Assembly (NCBI GenBank): GCA_030685235.1 | Contig: MU839092.1 | Span: forward strand, 360,275 to 424,274 | Length of the DNA: 64,000 nucleotides | Source: Copromyces sp. CBS 386.78 | Lineage: Eukaryota > Ascomycota > Sordariomycetes > Sordariales > Sordariaceae | Reading direction: 5' to 3' | Shown: piece after piece, positions 48,954-60,854 of the stretch | Numbering within the stretch: the first letter of the stretch is position 1 | Layout of the letters: every line of letters starts with the position of its first letter | Notes under the pieces: model-generated | What the model saw: the letters and a program-made list of their open reading frames with translations, nothing else | Told to the model about the DNA's origin: nothing | The model's database searches: none | Translations under genes and position numbers: made by a program

Positions 48954-50469
48954 AAAGAATATCTGTCTAGGTATTAAAACGGACACTCGCCCCAAAGAAA
49001 GCGGATCATTTCAGTACTGCCGATGAAAACACGTCATCAAAACGAACGAACCAGCCCGTTCGAGCGGCAGAGTGAACCTGAAACAGGATGAAACATGCAT
49101 GAGAAGGTAATCTTGTAGTGTTGTAGTCTCGTGGTACCCAGTCTTCTAGTAAGTACCCTTAAATGTGACGATCTTTTCCCTTCCTTTGCTTGGTAGTCGA
49201 ACGCAACTTGGCTTTGATATTACCTAGGTAGCATGTGTATGAATGCTTTGCATGTCAGGGGAGAGCAGGAGGGATGCTAGGCAAATGAACGGTCATGCGT
49301 GTTTGTCACGGCGGTTCGATCAGTTGTAGGTTTTGATGGAGGTCAGAGAACATCTAGTTTCTGTTCAAGATTCAAGCAAACCTACCCTCCAGCTTTAAGA
49401 ATTGAGATGGGAGTTGCAGAGGTCCTGTCTACCTTAGAGATGTTAGCTGTGATATGGCAAGGTGTTGCCTGGGTAAATGGAGGAATAGAAAGAGAAAGTG
49501 TAACCATAGGTAGTAAGCCTCCCTGTTAATGGCAAGACGTCTTGCGTTGGACATCATTGCCTTATGAACCCCTCAAGCCCCAAGAACCGCCATTCCGGGG
49601 TTCGGCTCGGCTTGGGACGGGACGAGACTCGTTGCTTTGCTAGATATTGACTCACAAAGGAGAAAACCTTTGCTCACCTGTGACGTAGGTTCTCAATATC
49701 GGATTGTTATCTGGCAGTCACAGAAGCCGACAAGCAACTTGGGGAATGTCGTCGTCCCGAAGAACCACGTCCAGACTGCGGTCAAACCGAATTCAAGGAA
49801 AGTTCTACAACATCCTGGTGAGCCAAAAGGTCAATGCGACCATACAATTTACTTCCCCGGACCTTTGGCCGAGAAGAGATCGAATGTGAATTCCTCGTGG
49901 ACCATCTCGAGATCGGATATGCATAGGACATGTGCAAGTGTAGATCTCATCCACTAGGGGTCTTTTCTTCCGTCGTCAGATGCGAGTTCATCACTCCCAT
50001 TTTTTGTTTGGTTATGAGTTGAAGTCAGGTCGGGAATCTCCATCACGGCAAGTTCTTAGAACGGGACGCGCAGTGACTCCCGTCCGCATTTCCCTGCGTC
50101 TCTTCAAGGAAGGGAGGCCCCTGGAAATCATTCGGAACCCGGGCGCGATAGAGGCCTCAAAACTCCATCGTTCTGTCGGCAATTGATAGGTATTGGAACA
50201 ATAGTCCGGACCCTCACAGATTCCAATCGTTAGGAACATTTTTTCTTTTCTTTTCCCCTGACGCCAGAAACGGCCAACCTGAAAGACCCCTGCTCTGTCC
50301 TTGCATTATTGCGTGTTTTAATCCCAGTCAACCACGCGACCAGGTCTGGGCGTGCAGCAGCCAGTGTCAGCCCAAAGGCACAACGGTTGGGGCGCTTCAC
50401 TGGTGCTCTTCCAGGCCTCTAATTCGCCCAAAACTCAGGTCAAGCTGGATCAGGGGACCACAACAAAGT
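46248..50469. other. Long intergenic region, no supported gene
   Basis: 4.2 kb between the G-beta stop and the Copia insertion. The first few hundred bases should be the 3' UTR. Short frames occur on both strands without domains or good splice signals. A pyrimidine/T-rich stretch is present at 48030-48125 and a 30-A homopolymer at 48922-48951. There is no RIP signature. Confidence 0.5.
48922..48951 (+). repeat. Homopolymer of 30 A
   Basis: An uninterrupted A run followed by GAAAAGAAT. It could be a simple microsatellite or an old poly(A) tail of a retroposed transcript, but no source gene was recognised to its left and no flanking duplication was found. Confidence 0.9.
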
Positions 50470-50474
50470 CCATC
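50470..50474. repeat. Left target-site duplication of Copia element (CCATC)
   Basis: CCATC directly precedes the left LTR and recurs at 55902-55906 after the right LTR. Confidence 0.9.
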
Positions 50475-50649
50475 TGTCAGATTGTAGGGTGGAGATCTCG
50501 ACCAGATGAGGCGAGTCCCAGTCACTTGATTAAGGTCTTGGCATTTCCGGGATACCCGAGCACCCCCCAAACCTTCTAGAGCAAATTAGTCATATAGCAA
50601 GTTTCTAAACAGTTCAATCAACCAAATCACACACTAATAAATCTGATAA
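50475..50649 (+). repeat. Left LTR of Copia element (175 bp)
   Basis: The outer 110 bp or so are free of RIP relative to the right copy. The inner 60-70 bp carry C-to-T and G-to-A changes at CpA/TpG sites. Confidence 0.95.
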
Positions 50650-50699
50650 TTAATAGTCTAATACGTATATTACCTATCAATACAATGATTAATATTAAT

Positions 50700-53600
50700 T
50701 AATAATTAATAATCAAACTAAATAATATAATATCTCTTTCAAAGATTAACAACAATACTAAAGAGAATATCGCCTATTTTAAAGATAGCGATAATTAGAT
50801 CCGCTAGGAGCCTATACTCTAATTAAAGTACAATTCAAATACCCTTAAAAAATAGATCTAAGGCAAGATTGAAAGACCTACGGCACCGAGATAGCCTAAT
50901 CCTAACTAATACTTTATTACTAAAGAAGTAAAGGTACGAATTAAAGCCGCTAAAATCGAATTTAATAATTTTAATAACGGAACCGTCGTTTAAACCAACC
51001 TAAACGAAGTAATTCAAAGAACGGGAATTCCTCCTACCGAATTTAGAGAACGGAACAAAATAATTCTCGACACCCTTATTACCGAAGCGGATCTATTCAA
51101 TAAAGAACTCTTCAAATTAGAGTTTACGTTCTATCCCAATAATAAAAAGGATTAAAAAGAGTTCGTAGCTAGCAATAAGGCTATATATATTTAAATAAAA
51201 TTATTAATTAACTATAATCTATAAAATAATACTATAAAGGAGGAATAGGAGACTAACGAATAGTATAAAAGACTTAAAATTATAATTAATTATAAGGTAG
51301 TCGATAAATAAATTAAAGCCCGGAAGTAATATTAAGAAATTATTACCATACTTATAAAGGAATTTAAAAATTAAGGTAACTAATTTTAAACTTAATTTAC
51401 TACAATAAATAATAGCTAAATAATAAGTATTAGAAAGATTAAAGTCCCTAATTCCTAATATATCGTCTTTATTAACGCAATTAAAATCGTATACTTTAAA
51501 TAGTACGAAGGTATTTAGAAATTTAATAAAGAAATAGCCATTAAGATTCTTACTTTTACGGAAGTATATAAGGACTTTAAGAAATACGGCATCGACTTTA
51601 TAAAACGTAAAATAGTTCTTAAGGGAAGATATTACAATACCTTTAACGCTAACGAAATTAGTATTAAATTTAATAATTAGAGATCTATACTTAGCAATAA
51701 CTACGAAAAAGATATTTATAATAAGGACGCTCGTTAAAAAAGCAAGAATAAGAAACTTACGGGTATTAGGCCTAAGGACACTATATTTAGGAAAAGAAAA
51801 TACTAATCGGATATATCCGAATCTCAAACGCATAAGAGATCTAGTTTCCTTATATATAGAATATACGAAAAATCCCTATATACCTTTAAAGAATATTAAT
51901 ATATTAATTTAAGCGCTAAACTTAAAAGGGTTATTAGACTAAGCCCCTATACCCGTTACGTCGTTAAAGAAAATTTCGTAAAAGATTTAGAGCTTACTAG
52001 AGAAATAAAATATATTATAATTAAGAATAGCGGAGAGGAAAAGGTACTTAAAAAATAAGAAAACGTATAACTATCCGACGTAAATTGTAATTTTATTTAT
52101 AGAGCGACCTTTTAGGTTAGTAGGGCGTATTAAATTAAGGAGGAAATTTATCCCCTTAAAAATTCAACGATTTTCGATTCTAATAGTTCGCTTTATATTT
52201 TTAATAAAATTATTCGTTTCCTTTATTTTCATTATATTAATTTAAATAATTATATATAGGCTAGAAATACTTAAGTAGCAATTAAAGAGTTTAAAGAGGT
52301 TAACGTCGTTATTAGAAGAAAGAACGGTCTTTTAAAATTACGGTTAAAAGAAGTCGCTTTCTACCCTAATTTCGCTATTAATTTCGTTTCCTATATCCAA
52401 TTACGAAGGTAGGGTTTCTATTAAGATTATCGCCCTCCTAACAATTATTTAAAGAAAGTTAATAAATTATTCTTTTATTATTTAAATATTATTTATAATT
52501 AAATAGTTATAGAAATTATCCCCCTTTCGTTTATTAGAATTTTATTCATAATACGTCAATATAAAATTACTTCTTATATTTAACGCCCGTTAAAGTAGAT
52601 AGCAGATATTTAGTATTTACGATTCGGGCACCTAGGATTATAAGTATTCAACTATTTATAAAATATTAACGGGGTACGGATCCGCGGTATACTATTAGTT
52701 AAATACGATATATACGCTATAATAAAGATTAAACGATAGGTTTATTATATATTTAAAAACCGTAACTATAAATTAGGGGAGAGATTCGTAGCGGATTTCC
52801 TCGAATTTAATAAAGGAAGTAACGGGGTTAAATATTTCCTCCTTATTATATACTGCTAGTCTAATTATATTTAGGACTATTACTTATTTAATCGTTAAAC
52901 GGTTATTATCGGTATTATATTAGTATTTTATATCGATATATTTAAATAGAAATATAATATTAGCGTTAAAACCTTCGATTCGATAACGAATTTATAAATA
53001 ATAAAATTTAGTAAAGGTTATTATAACGAAGAACAATAATTGAACCTTCTATTCTTAATATATAAATATAGAATAGTAGAGTAGAGCGTTTAAGGAGTGT
53101 AGTTAAAGAAAAATATAATACTATATCAATAAATTCGAAATTTTTAATCGATGTATAATTAGAAATTACTACCGTAATTATTTATTTTATTAATAAATCC
53201 CCTTAGTACTTTTATAATTAGAAATCTCTATTTAAACGGTTTTATATTTATATCGCTTAATAATACAATTATTAAGAGGTACGTAAATTAAATTTAAATT
53301 ATTTTAAAGTCTATAGCTATAAAGCCTTTATAATAACGAATACCACTTAGAAGAAAGAGAAGCGGCGTTAAAAGTATTTACCTAAAGTATAAATAAGTTT
53401 CTTTATTAATTATTTAACGACTTCAATTTACCGTATATAGAATCCGTATACAAATTAGATTATTTAAATTAAAAATATAATTTTTGACGAGGAGATTATA
53501 TATAACTTAAATTTTAAAAAGTTAAAAGAGGACTTATAGATTAGTAATAAGGAGTTAACGGACTTATTTAGTAAATTCGATAAACCGTATAATTAATTTT

Positions 53601-55660
53601 CGGGGGTGTCCGAATTATTAGAAAGAGAAGGTTACGGCCTATAAAACGATATTAATAACGGTAATATTGAATTATTATTAAGTTTTTTAAATAGAAATTA
53701 TAAATAAAGTTAAAATGCCTCCTAGAAGGAGGACAATTAATTATAAGAAGGAATTAATCCGTATTATATTTTAAATAAAATATTTATCGAATATATTATA
53801 AGTACGTATCCATCGCTTCTATTAACCCCGCCGGCAATATTTAGCGTAAATTATATAATAGACCGAATAATTTATAAATATTTATATTAAAAAAAACCTT
53901 AGGAAGCCATATTTAACGTTAGGAAACTATCCTAACTAGTTTTTAAAACAATAGGGAAAATTATTACTAAGGCGGAAATATATTAATTAATTACTAAATT
54001 AAGCCGATTTAATAGAGTCTATCGACGAAATTTACCCCTTATATTTAAGTATTATAGCGATTTAAATAACTATTTATTAGGCTAGCTCTTTAAAAAAGTA
54101 GAAAAGACTTATTTATAAAATTATAAAAATATAAAAACGTAGATCGAAATTAGTAGGGATATACCGCAATTACGAGGCAAATAGATTCTCGACTATATAT
54201 AAATATACATTTATAAATTTAATAAGAACAGGACATTTAATAAATATAAAGTACGGTTCGTTGTAAAAGGCGATTAATAGAGTAAGAATAGTATAAATAC
54301 GTACGCCTTTACTCTAATAAAGAGGTTATTTAAATCTATTATTATTTTCGCTGTAAAATTTAACTTCAAATTAATTTAATACGACGCAATTAATACTTTC
54401 GTTAATATATACTTCGATAAGGAAATTTATATACGTATACTTCCCAGGTATTAAATCCCTAACAAAGTTCTTAAATTAATTAAAGTATTATATAATCTAT
54501 AACGAATACTTTTATTATAGTAAAGGGAATTTAGCGGTACGTTCAAATTTATAGGCTTCGAAATAATCTTTAAAAATCCGTATATTATAAAGAAGAATAA
54601 TATTCTTATATTCTACTACGTTAATAATATTATATTTACGTTTAATAAAAGTAAAATAAAAGAGGTTAATAAATATATTGTAGAACTATAGTCGAAATAT
54701 TACTTTATAAAAGGAAACGAATTCTAATAGTTTTTAAATATTAAAATTATCTATAATCGAAATTAGAAAAAGATTTAACTATTATAGGAAGCTTATATCG
54801 AAAAGATCTCTAAATTATTTAAATTTAGTTTTTAACTTACTTTAATACTTATAAGGTATATAGAATTAATTCCCTACGAAGGTATCGCTAATTATATAGA
54901 GATCCACTCCTATTAAATTAACGTAAGTTTACTACTATACGTAGCGGTTAATATTCGATTAAATATTGCGTTCCTAATAAATAAATTAGTATAATATAAT
55001 TATAATCCTAGTCCTACTTATTTGGTAGCTAGCGAAAAGGTAATATAATACTTTCGAATTATTAAAATTTGGGCATTATATTTCGGCAGTAGCGACCGAT
55101 TGGAAATAACTTTAAATACTTCGTTTATAAATAATTTAAACGATCGAAAAAATTTATAGGGTTTTATAATTAAGTTTTATAGTAGTTTAATCTACTAGGG
55201 TATAATTAAATAGACTATTATTACAATTTCGATAATAGAAGTAGAGCTATACGCAATTAAAAAGGTAATTAAGGAAACCCTTTTTATAACGTAGTTAATA
55301 TTTACTTTAAGAATAAGGTTACTAGAAAATCTTATCCCTATTTTATAATACGATAATAAGTAGACTATTAGGGCGCTTATAGAGGAGACCCCTACTTTTA
55401 ATATTAAAATAAAATATATAAATATCTATAAATACTAGTTGAGGGAGGAGATCCTTACTAAGAAAACGCTTAAAATCGAATATTTAAATACGAAATTAAT
55501 ACTAGTAGATAAATTAACAAAGGTATTAAATATTCTAAAGTATAAGAAGTTTAAAGAGCTTTTAAATATAGTAGAAAAACTACCCCGAAAGAAAAATAAT
55601 CCGGGATTGGAAGAGATCGATCTAAATAATTTAAATGAGAAATTAGGTTTGAATATATAA
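50700..55660 (+). pseudogene. Copia polyprotein, degraded (gag, integrase, RT, RNase H)
   Basis: Gag-like sequence occupies about 50700-51850. Integrase traces lie at about 52850-53250, including a V-K-T-F-D-S-I-T-N-L-Q segment matching the conserved SDxxTE region. The reverse transcriptase runs from about 54240 to 54830, with YKVRFVVKGD, a V-L-Y-N-L-Q-R block (normally ALYGLRQ) and YVNN at 54617-54628, where both catalytic Asp codons of YVDD became Asn by TpG-to-TpA change. RNase H follows at 55180-55470. The last 73 codons (55439-55660) are open and read LREEILTKKTLKIEYLNTK then LVDKLTKVL, the standard Copia C-terminus. Stops are TAA/TAG. Confidence 0.92.
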
Positions 55661-55726
55661 GAAATCTATAAATAGCTTCACTTTTAACCTTAAAATAGGT
55701 AAAAGAGGTCTGTAAGTAAGGGGGTG

Positions 55727-55901
55727 TATTAGATTGTAGGGTGGAGATTTCGACTAGATGAGGCGAGTCCCAGTTACCTAATTAAGGTCTTGGCATTTCC
55801 GGGATACCCGAGCACCCCCTAGACCTTCTGGAGCAGATTAGTCATACAGCAAGTTTCTAGACAGTTCAATCAACCAGATCACACACCAGTAAATCTGACC
55901 A
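55727..55901 (+). repeat. Right LTR of Copia element (175 bp)
   Basis: A mirror image of the left copy in damage: the inner 75 bp or so are RIP-mutated, while the outer 100 bp, including CACACCAGTAAATCTGACCA, are intact. Confidence 0.95.
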
Positions 55902-55906
55902 CCATC
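55902..55906. repeat. Right target-site duplication of Copia element (CCATC)
   Basis: Matches 50470-50474 exactly. Confidence 0.9.
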
Positions 55907-57113
55907 CCCTTCCATTTTGCCGATCACACACATACGAGGACACACTCACCACACCACCTCCTTCTCAGACCGAAAGTCTCCGATCTTTCCCTTTTGCCGC
56001 CGTGCTTCAGCTTCGCCTCCTCAGATTTGCCGTCATTTTCACCACGGGAAATTCTTGAAACTTTGCCTTCCATTGGAGAAAGATAGGTACGTGAAGAACC
56101 ACCGGCTTTTTTTGGAATCTCGTCAGGGGTAAACTCATTGTCAGCCCGTGCCTCCTGGTTCCCTCCCCCCCCTCCCCTTAATGCTCCATCCTAAAACCCC
56201 AAGTTCAGTATCAAGTCATGCCCTATACCTGGACACCTGTTCCCATATCAGCCTTTTCCTGAACAAGTTCATCTCTTTCTCTGCCTCCACTGGGAATCCA
56301 CATCCAAGGTGTGAAACTACGTATCTGACACGTTCCCCAGGAAGAAAGAGAGAACAACGGCACCACAGCCCATTCCGGCCTCATTTCACTGACTAGTGCC
56401 GCCGCCCCAAGAAATCAAAACCGGCTATTACCTATTTTGGCGTCACGGCGTCACTGCGTCTGCGTCTCGCCTATCCTAGCCTTAAAGCAGGTTCGGAACG
56501 TCCGATCGACGTCTTCACTCCTGTCTAGACGCTAGCTTGGTGTTTCGTTCTCCGCGAACCGAACTGACCCGGTTGTGGCTTACGTCTTTCTTCTCATTTA
56601 CTTGCTCAAACCAGGGCCGTAGATCGTGCCTGATCTGAAAGAGAGAGGAGGCCAAGGCAGAAAGTCACCTCAGACTAGTTTTCTTTGAAGCAAATCGGTA
56701 CCTGCCGAGGACAGACAGCAAACCCACCTGTTCGTGTGTTTATCGTACCATCATCGGCACAGACACACAGACGCGATAGCAGAGTGAAAGGAACAGATCA
56801 CTTCCTCATCCTCTGTTCTATTCTTACAAAGTCTGCCACCCTACCTGAGGCGGAGTGACCGTTCTTCCCTTCACATAAGCGCCTAACTGTCAAGGTTCGG
56901 GTCCCAAGTACCATCCCCGGGAGTCCCTTCATTGTAACCCTACCACGCGAGTCCGCCTTTCGAGCAGCACTCGTTGTTCGGCTACCCCAGTCTTCCAACC
57001 AAAGATTCATTCAGCCCCGTGGCTGTCTTGGTCCCAGGTTTCCCCCAGTCCCATTCATAAAAACCTGTCATCACCCCTCAAGAACGGAACGTTTCCCCCC
57101 TCCTTCCTTTAAA
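55907..57113. promoter_or_regulatory. Promoter and 5' leader of the phosducin-like gene
   Basis: 1.2 kb of GC-normal DNA between the Copia insertion and the start codon. C/T-rich sequence increases toward the gene and the start context is TAAAATGTC. No other gene is seen. The Copia insertion could have cut off more distal regulatory sequence. Confidence 0.5.
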
Positions 57114-58155
57114 ATGTCAGACCAAACCCCAGCCCAAGAAGAGTTCGCCTCTTTCTTAGCCAAGAACTCCTCAACCAAGTACAGCTCCCACCCCGAGGAC
57201 CGAGACGACTACCACGACTCCAAGGCGTTCCACTCGGACGACGCACTAGACAGCGAGGACGAAGACGAAGAAGACCGCTTCCGCAACGCGCAGATCGAAG
57301 CAGCCATGCGCATGCCCACCATGGACTCGCGGACCGAGATCCGGCTGCCGCCGGCCGGGTTCGACGCCGGCGCCGCCACGGGCGTCAAGGGCGTGATCGC
57401 GGACGCCCGAGCCTACGAGACTGCCAAGCGCAGCGCCAAGTGGAAGGACAGAGTCAAGAGCGCGCGGAGGAGCGTGTTTGGCGGCGGTGACGCATCCCCC
57501 TCACAACAGAAGAGCGGAAGCAGAAAGTACAGCGATGGTGCGGGAAGCAGTGGGTTGGACAGCGATTTCGGCAGTGATGCCGGGCTGGATAGCATGGATG
57601 AGGACGAGAAGGAGTTTTTGGACAAGTGGAGGGAGAGTAGGCGGCGCGAGCTGGAGAAGAGCAGCATGAACCCGGCGTCGAGACAGAGGAGGACGAGCCC
57701 CAGCTCGAGGCAGTTTGGTCGGCTGGATAATGTGGATGCGATGGGGTATTTGGATGCTATTGAGAAGGTTGGGCCGGAGACGGCGGTGGTGGTGTTTGTT
57801 TATGACCATGAGGTTGGTTCACCTTTCTCTTTACAACCAAGACAAAAGCAGGTTACTGACTATTTTGACTTTCTAGTGCCCCGTCTCGGCAGCAATCGAG
57901 ATCGCTCTCCGACCAATCGTTCACTCTCACCCCGCCATCCATTTCGTCAAGGTCCACTACGCCGAGATGGAGTTCGACAACGCAGCCGTTCCGTCTATCC
58001 TCGCGTACCGCAACCAGGGAGACCTCTTTGCGAATCTTACCGGGCTGATCGAGATGATTCCGGACGACGAGGATTTCGACAGTGACACACTCAAACGGCT
58101 GTTCGAGAGGCACGGCATATTACGGAGCCAAAGGGGAGAGCCTGCCGGGTGGTGA
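57114..58155 (+). CDS. Phosducin-like protein, G-beta-gamma co-chaperone (325 aa, 2 exons)
   Basis: A member of the phosducin-like class related to Cryphonectria BDM-1 and Aspergillus PhnA. These cytosolic proteins assist the CCT chaperonin in folding G-beta and assembling it with G-gamma, and are required for G-beta stability. Exon 1 is 57114-57812 (233 codons) and exon 2 is 57877-58155. The 64-bp intron has a non-consensus GTTGGT donor, a CTGAC branch site and a TCTAG acceptor; the join reads FVYDHECPVSAAIEIAL. The N-terminal half is acidic and disordered (DDALDSEDEDEEDRF) with basic helices. The C-terminal half is thioredoxin-like without the redox CxxC: AVVVFVYDHE, IHFVKVHYAEMEFD, VPSILAYRNQGDLFANLTGL, then DTLKRLFERHGIL. 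The stop is TGA at 58153-58155. Confidence 0.92.
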
Positions 58156-60854
58156 TGATGCTACTGCTGCTGGGTTTCTCAGTCAGTCGGTTGATATCCT
58201 CCGAGTCTCCGAGCTGTGGTGTTCTGTTGACCTTGTTGGAAGACGGAAACACACGCTGCTTGCACTGAGCCATGTCATGAAGATTGCGTGCTTTTGTGCC
58301 CCAAGTGACACTGGCAAGGCACGGCATGCTGTCCTGATCCTTTGTTCTCAGCTGCCGCGGCATGCACAGTCCAGAATCTCAAGGCAGGTTGGCATACCTT
58401 CTCCAGGCAGCTCTATGCATACATCAGGCTTGGGCTGCTGAACGGTTTCTTCCCAGCTAGACTTCCGACATCGGTGGATCACATGACTTTGGACTTTGGT
58501 AACGGTGCGCTCAGCTCATGCCCTGGAGGCGTGACTGAAGAAGGCAAGGCGGATGAAATGATACGGATACATGGTGTTTTAATGATGGTCATGTCTGGAT
58601 GCTGGAACGCGGTAGTGTAGAGATACCATAATCTTCTGGTTTGTGTTTTACTGGCTATCGATATGGGTATATACACTTAAGTTAAGACTGTAGGTACGCT
58701 TTATGAAGCTGTTTGGCTATTCAAGCCTTGGAGGCTGTATCTGTACCAATGCAGCAAGTTACCACCTCGAATGTTTATGTACCTGGTTGTCCCTGGTGTC
58801 GGTGAGCATCGTGGTCTTCAGAAGCCCGAAGAGAAGAACCTCCTTTGGAAGCATCCGAGTGGTTCAACCGTTCAAGTGGATGCCAAGATGCGAAGCTGGA
58901 GCTCTGCATCCCACTTTTACACATGCAGATCCCCCAGAAAGGAAGAGACCGGGGGTCCAAGGGGGTCTGTCGATAGCCACTGTATGCATGTGCGGTGAAA
59001 GACACTGTAGGGCGATGACGAAGGTCCTCGGCAAGATATCGCTTTGACTCTTCCTTCTTGGCCACAGAAGCACGCTTTTATTGGAAAGTTACCTTGGAGG
59101 TAGGAAATTAACAGCTGTAACCAGATTTAGGTATTTGTTGAAAACCATTTGCGCAATCCTTCCGTGGTTGCGCCGAACTCGGGCCACCCAGAATACGTGG
59201 CACTGTACACAATCCAGACTGCCGGGGCCCTCCAAGTGCTATCGCAGTGACACCCGTTCGGAGTGCCCCTCCACCTCTTGATGGCAAGACCTACCATCTC
59301 CTCCAAACCATGCTCCCGTGCAGGGAGAATGTGCATCAGTACATACGAGTTGGATGCGTCGTTTTTCTCGGTTTCTTTGTTCGTTCGTTCCGTTTGGTCA
59401 CTTATGGCCACTGCTTGGGCCCGGGCGAGGCGAATCTCCTTTCGGACCCCTCACGGTCGTCGGGTCCAGGGGCCATCTGCCCACGACCGACCCCACCATC
59501 GACGACCAACGGTGAAGACCTCCATTCGTGACGTTAACACGCCTGGGTGGGAACAAGCTACTCTTTGTGATAGCTGGATTAACATCCCTTTCCGGTCTTT
59601 CATGACCAGACGGACCACGTCCGACCTGAAGGCTGTCGGGCCCTCGTCGGAAAGGGTATCTTCATGCAGAATGTGAGGCAGGCTGAACGCCGCAACAGAG
59701 CAAAAGGTGACTTCATTGAAGGACAGACGGCGCAGTGATCAGTCTGTCGCTGCCCTGCCCAGACCAGCACCATTACACTACACTCTTAACAGCCCGTCAC
59801 TGGCCGGTTTGGACCAGTAGGAGTTCGCTAAGTAGACGAGGGGGAGCTTCTCAGACCGCATCACACCTCCCGTCTCAACCGCACCGTTCTTTTTCCTCCC
59901 TTCCACTGCACTTCCACCCAACAGTCATTCATATTACCTTGTCTTTGAGCTATATTCCGCGACTCTCCCTCCCGCTCCAACGCCTCGTCTTCTCCCGTTT
60001 GCTTCTCGGCTTCTGCATCCTTACAAGGAGAAGTGCGGGTCAGAACAGTTCACGTCGTGCCTCCTCCCGACGTCCAGAAGTGCAGTAACTTGTTCGAATC
60101 GTATCCCTTGACTCTCTCCTGGACCTCTTCCGACAAACCAGGAAAGCGTCTAGATATACCATCCATTACATTAATTTACCCCGCCTGGGCTGTCGCCGAT
60201 AAAGTCCGAGGCTTCCAGGTCGAGCTGGGGCTGCATCTGGAACAATCCCGCGGAAGTAGGGCAGTTGCTGCTGAGCTCCTTCCCCCACCTTGGCCGTGCA
60301 GGCGCCTGCTGGTGTAAGTAGGCAACAACCTGACCCAAATCCCATATCTCTCAGGCGGAAGGAGGGGAAGGCAACTTCCACCACTACATCCATTTTCGTC
60401 CGCCAGTACCACAAGGGATTTGGTATCAGCAGCTTGAGAGATCCAGATCGTCGACCAGTATTAACCTGGTACACCTCGTTAGTAATTTCTTCACTTTCAG
60501 TCGAATTCGATTCATTCGCTCTGTTCTGGACTGCGCTCCTGCCACTCAGCCAACTGAACTCTCCGTCGCTGGATCAGGCTCGCTTTGATCTGACAACCAC
60601 CCACACCCCTCCTTCCCTTGCTCGTTCCACCTTCTCCCTACAGCCCGACCAACACTTCGATTTCTCCTTCCATACTACCAACGCGACATCTCAGCTTCCT
60701 CTCCACCTGGAAGATTATACATTCGCAATTACATGACCAAAAAATCACATCACCCAAAAATTCACAATCCCCTGGAATTGGTTCTCAGCTCATCTGCAAT
60801 TTCGTCGGGAAGCAACCGGGTGATGCTGCCTGTTAACTGACAAACATCCTCGTT
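58156..60854. other. Intergenic, includes probable long 5' leader of the next gene
   Basis: 2.7 kb without a supported gene. The first kilobase has only short frames. From about 59740 to 60850 the plus strand is C/T-rich with many short upstream frames, which suggests the promoter and 5' UTR of the following gene, possibly with a leader intron (a CTTTCAG-type acceptor lies near 60500). Confidence 0.5.

Larger units (their letters stand above)
50475..55901 (+). mobile_element. Complete Ty1/Copia retrotransposon, 5.43 kb, RIP-degraded
   Basis: Two LTRs of 175 bp each (50475-50649 and 55727-55901) begin TGTCAG (TATTAG on the right after RIP) and end GACCA (GATAA on the left). A 5-bp duplication, CCATC, flanks the element. 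A purine-rich tract, AAGTAAGGGGGTG, stands directly before the right LTR. The interior encodes a degraded Copia polyprotein with integrase before reverse transcriptase. It sits 1.2 kb upstream of the phosducin-like gene. No functional protein remains. Confidence 0.95.

Noticed and set aside
51219..51833. 204-codon open frame on the minus strand inside the Copia element
   Set aside because: It is antisense to the degraded gag/pol. RIP removes stop-generating contexts on one strand unevenly, and the translation is an Ile/Leu/Phe/Lys-rich string with no domain.
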